From positions 372,001 to 436,000 of the forward strand of contig VWZW01001293.1 of NCBI GenBank assembly GCA_013397115.1: a stretch of 64,000 nucleotides of DNA. Reading direction: 5' to 3'. This document shows positions 59,801-64,000 of the stretch, piece by piece (the stretch's first letter is position 1; each line of letters starts with the position of its first letter). Under the pieces are notes generated by a model. That model saw only the letters and a list, made by a program, of their open reading frames with translations. It had not been told where the DNA came from and did no database searches. The position numbers were made by a program, and so were the translations under genes. The DNA comes from Edolisoma coerulescens. Lineage: Eukaryota; Chordata; Aves; Passeriformes; Campephagidae.

Positions 59801-62800
59801 TGAAGAAGGAAAAAGTCCCTTGCTGACATTGAAACCTCATGTTACAGAAATAAGACCTAGCAGTCTTAGCTTTCTGCCCAGCTTTATGACCAGCATTTCA
59901 AAACAACCTGATATCAACATAAATTACACTGGAATAATGTCCTTTAATAGCTTTCCATTTCTGTACTTTCCCTCTACTCCTTTGACAAACTAGGAGGTTC
60001 CAGCTACTTTTTTTCCTTAAGTTAGTTGATAGAATATTGGTGTTTTGTGCTTGATGAGCTGTAAACTTAAGATGGAAGGGGTCAGGAATCCAGGTTTTGC
60101 CTTAATATGTCTGGATCCGTGTGTCTGAGTGATATAACATGACCAGAGCTGCACATTAAAGTGAGCAGATTGTGCTGCTGTCATAAAGTTGATACATGCA
60201 GCACATGCCACATTGCCACTTACGATTGCCTCTGGCTGTATTTAGGGGATATGGCATGACAGTGCATGATTGATGAAGCCAAACCAAATTTTGAGTTCCT
60301 CAATTTCCTGACAAGTGGTATTTTAGCAGTAGGCTTCCCCCATTCTCCCACTCCCTTACTGAATTTGTAAACCAAAATCAATATTTTGATTTCGGACTAA
60401 ATTACGGTGTTTTAATTTTGAGGTTTCTGTATTGAATTGAGTTGTTAGTAGGATTTCCTCTCTCTTTGTCTCCCCTAAATGATTTCCCTGTTTTCCCTTC
60501 ATGATACATTCTCCTAATTACATTTTCGATAACACTAGAAAGAAGAAAGTTTCTATTCTTTATTACAGAATGTATTTTTAAGGTTCATTTTCTTTCCTTT
60601 TTATAGAAGATGCGCATACAAAGATGTTTCGGAGCAGCACCAATTGAAATACTATTTGAGTTTGGAAAGATCCAATTACTAATGTAGAAGCAGCAGGAAG
60701 ACCTAGAGGCTATACAAAATCATTATTTTTTATAAGTCACACTCATAGTTCAGTGAGTCTGGTGTTTATCTCTAGGAGAGACTTATGTGCTTCATCTAGA
60801 GGCAAATCTCATTGCTGATCTCCTTCCTTTTGCTCTTGGCAGTGGCTTAAACTGGCATCACCATGAAAACTGAGATGAAAATTCAACAAAAAGCCGTGGC
60901 TAGTGCTGGACCTTTCATTCTCTGAAGAATGTCCATGCTGTTCATGCGAAATTCAAGTTTGTAGTTCACTTGGACTACCTATGGCAAAAAGCTGCTACCG
61001 TGCCCAATTCCTTCCTTCGCCAGAAAAAAATAGTTGCTTTGCCAAAATGTCAGCCTAGTACAGTCTGGGAGGAAAGTATTGGCAGGCAAACAGAAACCTC
61101 AGTGGCAGTCAGAGGAGAGGGAATGGGGAGATGTGGGATTTTTTGAGACCACAAGGTGGGCAGGCAGTATTTCAGATAACTTTCCATTTTCATTCTTCCC
61201 TGTTACACCACTCAGAGAGGAGAGGAAAGAAGGTAGGTTGGGTTTGGGACGCTTCAGTGTGAATGGAGAGACTTCCCTTCCTCTCACAGAGACAAAATAA
61301 CCTCATTCCCTTTCATTTGTGTAAGATACAGGTGCATAGGTGCTCAGACTCTGTCAGCAACAGGATGGTTAATGCTGAGAGAGAATCTCTGGTGTCATTG
61401 TCACAGCACAGAGGGGACATTACCTTAAGGCATAGGGAATGAGGCCTGGGAAATAAGACACCAGAAAGGTGTCCTGGGAGGATCATCCCCTGGCCCTCCT
61501 CCCTTCTCCAGAACCTTTCTGCAATTTCTGCTGACCAGCATTCAGTCCTGTCTCCTGCCTGAGGATCAGCACGAGCCATTGAAATGTGCGGGGCTCTGTT
61601 TGGCAGTAGAAATGGTTCACTTTTGGCTAAATTGAGCCAAGTCTGCCAATTTTACCTCTGGGACCTGAAATGCCAGGCACTGTCAAACATAATTAATGAC
61701 TCAGAAAGAGAAATACTAAACAAAATAGGAACGTGAAAATATCCTGTTATTACCAATTGTCTTTTATAAGGGACATGACACCATGATAAATGAAAATCCA
61801 GTTCATCTTTGATAGAAAGGAAAAATTGAAATCCTTCACTGAGTTATAAATGTAGACAGTACCACAGCTCCTTACACATCTTGAGACGTTCTGTTGTTTA
61901 TCTGAGAAAATTGACTCTGTTCTTGACATTTGCTCTTATATTCATGGCACTAAAGCTCTGGAAATCTGGAGAGACAGTTTCTTAGTAGTTTGGCTTACAA
62001 AAAAATCCATGGACATCCAGCCAGCTGTACAGTCCAACCAACAAAAAATGACAAATTTACTGCTAATTGCCTGGTCTAAGCCAGATGAGCTGAATTTCTG
62101 CTACCTCACATTTTCACTGGGCTAAACTCAGTTTTTTGGTTTTTTTTTTAATTTTTTCACTAGCACAGGTTGTAAAAGGAATAATTTGGAATTATTGAAT
62201 ATTTCGCTGACCAGAACAGAAGTGCCATCTTTCATTCTTTAATCCCCCCCTTTAAAAAAAAAAAAATTTGGAAACTTCAGACTGATTTTGAAGGCAAAAG
62301 TTGAAAAATCTTTTTTGAATTCAGCATATTTATATTTATAACATAGTTTATATTTTTAAGCCATCAGCCAAATCAGTGAAGAATTGTGACTGTCCAACAA
62401 ATGTGTTTTTGGTAAATAAGTAATCAGTAAAATTTATGAGTCTGATTCACTCCACTCTAGATACTGTTTGTCACAATTTTTCTAAGATCATTCTTTGTTT
62501 AGAAATATGGCTGACTTTCATCCGTTTGTAAAGCCCTGAGTGCACATCTAACCTTGAATTACATAAGCAATTGATGAATAGTCACTGATATTTCCATAAT
62601 TGCTGCTACAGTACATCCCCACTGACACGAGGCTCCCACCGGATTAAATTTTGGGCAAATAAAGCTAATCTCCCTATCTGGAATCCATCATAATAGGAGT
62701 GCTTTAAAAAGATGAGAGTAAAACTAGAAAACACCAAACTCTGCTTTGTCTGCAGTTTAGTGCTGAAACAAAGGCAGAGGGAATGATTTTCTCAAGAAAT

Positions 62801-64000
62801 CTGTAAAGATTTCTTTCTAGAGAAATCTGAACTGAACCAGCATCTCCCAAGGCTCTCTGTGGTGCCTTTCTAACAGGACAATCCTTCCTGGCAAGGACAG
62901 GCAAACCACACCTGTTATTCCATCTTTTCCCAGCTCCCAGTGAGGGGAAGCCGCTGAGCCAAGGATCACCTCTGCCCCCATGGGCACAGCGTTGATTTTG
63001 GAGGCTGCTGCTGGGCAGGGCAGGACAGCCCAAATAAAACAGCACTTCAAGAAAAGAGTTCATGATTCAGGCACTGCTGGTACCTCCCTGGAGTGCTTAA
63101 ATTGCAGCTGAAATCAGGAGTGTATAGCAATGACACATCATTATTTTTATAAATAATGACAGGCTCAGAGGCATATGAGGATCTGAGTTATAATAATCTG
63201 ATGAAAGGGTCTGTATTTATATTCTCATGAAAAAAAGAAATCTCTTTGGAAGGCATTTATCATAATAAGTTCTTATTTTCTTTTTTGTTGTTGTTGTTTT
63301 TCCTATTTGGAATGTTATGTTCTTTGGGAGATTTCAAGTATTGATTTACAATAAAATTCCCAATAAGAAACTCACAAAGGGAGAAAAAATTACTTTCAAA
63401 AAGAGAAATTACATGGAAATATGAGAGAAAGAAAATCTATTTTTCTCCTAGCTGGCATGCAAATAGAATGGATGTCATTGTTTTCAAGAATATTTATTTG
63501 ATAAAAGTAATCCAGCTATTTATGAGAAAAGAAAAAATGACAGATCATGAGGAAAAAAGTAAGGGAAGGAGATTTAGCTAAACTCTTACCTTTCATTTTA
63601 ATTAACAAGGAAATGATCTGGTGAAATAATGGTCTTCGGATTGTGAATCCAAGAACTGTGTCCCCCTTCCCCCCCAAAAATATCTGGAATTGTTACTGTC
63701 TGCACAGATTGTGTATAAATAAATTTTAACTACAACATGTTTCACTCTTTCTTAAGAAAGCTTTTACTCTCTATACTAATTTTACTCTCTATTTAAGGTC
63801 TTTGGTTGATGATAACGAGCTGAGCCATATCACATATAGAGTGACACAGAGAAAGTGTGTGAAAAGCTGTTTCAAGGAGGCAGATACTGCTCTTTTAGGC
63901 AGCATCTCACACCTTATGCAGCAACTTACTCATGCACCTCACTAACAAAACCAGACCTGCAGTACGAGACACATTTCAGTCACCAAGAGCCTTTTCCCGG
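56831..64000. other. Distal upstream intergenic sequence
   Basis: AT-rich intergenic DNA. Apart from an (ACT)n/(AAT)n simple-sequence cluster at about 57269-57345 and homopolymer runs near 62140 and 62257, I see no gene, RNA or named repeat. The longest frames are around 60-120 codons and lack family motifs. Confidence 0.6.
57269..57345. repeat. Compound ATT/ACT/AAT microsatellite
   Basis: Interrupted trinucleotide units (TAT, ACT, AAT, TTA) including ACTACTACTACTACTAATAA. Ordinary compound simple repeat, possibly polymorphic. Confidence 0.8.

Noticed and set aside
1..64000. A new multi-gene or mobile defence-like system
   Set aside because: Apart from SHISAL1 there is no second supported gene; the remaining structure is explained by CR1 and LTR insertions, simple repeats and promoter sequence.

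Overview
The window is vertebrate nuclear DNA, almost certainly avian and probably passerine. The evidence is an interspersed-repeat load made of CR1 LINE fragments and ERVL-type or class II solo LTRs of the kind common in songbirds, no mammalian Alu/L1-type repeats, sparse coding sequence split by long introns, and one sharp CpG island. There are no bacterial-style operons, CRISPR arrays or RNA genes, and I found no new multi-gene system.

The only protein-coding gene I can support is SHISAL1 (Shisa-like 1, formerly KIAA1644), on the minus strand. Its three coding exons are at 13659-13725 (start codon and signal peptide), 7379-7592 (cysteine-rich extracellular domain) and 385-706 (transmembrane helix and Q/P-rich cytoplasmic tail). 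Intron phases match, and joined they encode 199-200 residues. The first coding exon is only 67 nt, so it shows up only by looking for the missing signal peptide and a phase-matched donor. The stop codon at 385-387 lies inside a near-consensus splice donor, so the true C-terminus and 3' UTR may depend on an exon to the left of the window.

A CpG island at about 46.97-48.97 kb, roughly 33 kb upstream of the start codon, is the likely promoter and non-coding first exon. It carries three good minus-strand splice donors, an RFX-type X-box at its downstream edge and a 4-base assembly gap. That makes 13.8-47.3 kb a long first intron.

The rest is intronic or intergenic. 707-7378 and 7593-13658 are introns between coding exons; the second holds a CR1 fragment and a solo ERVL-type LTR with a perfect 5-bp target duplication. 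The long first intron holds several CR1 relics, two LTRs side by side (27.4-28.4 kb), an AT-rich dyad-rich tract (30.2-31.0 kb) and an LTR next to a 108-bp tandem duplication (42.2-42.7 kb). 49-64 kb is the upstream intergenic flank, with a solo LTR flanked by a perfect 6-bp target duplication (53664-54031) and a CR1 interrupted by a 387-bp unidentified insertion (56247-56633).
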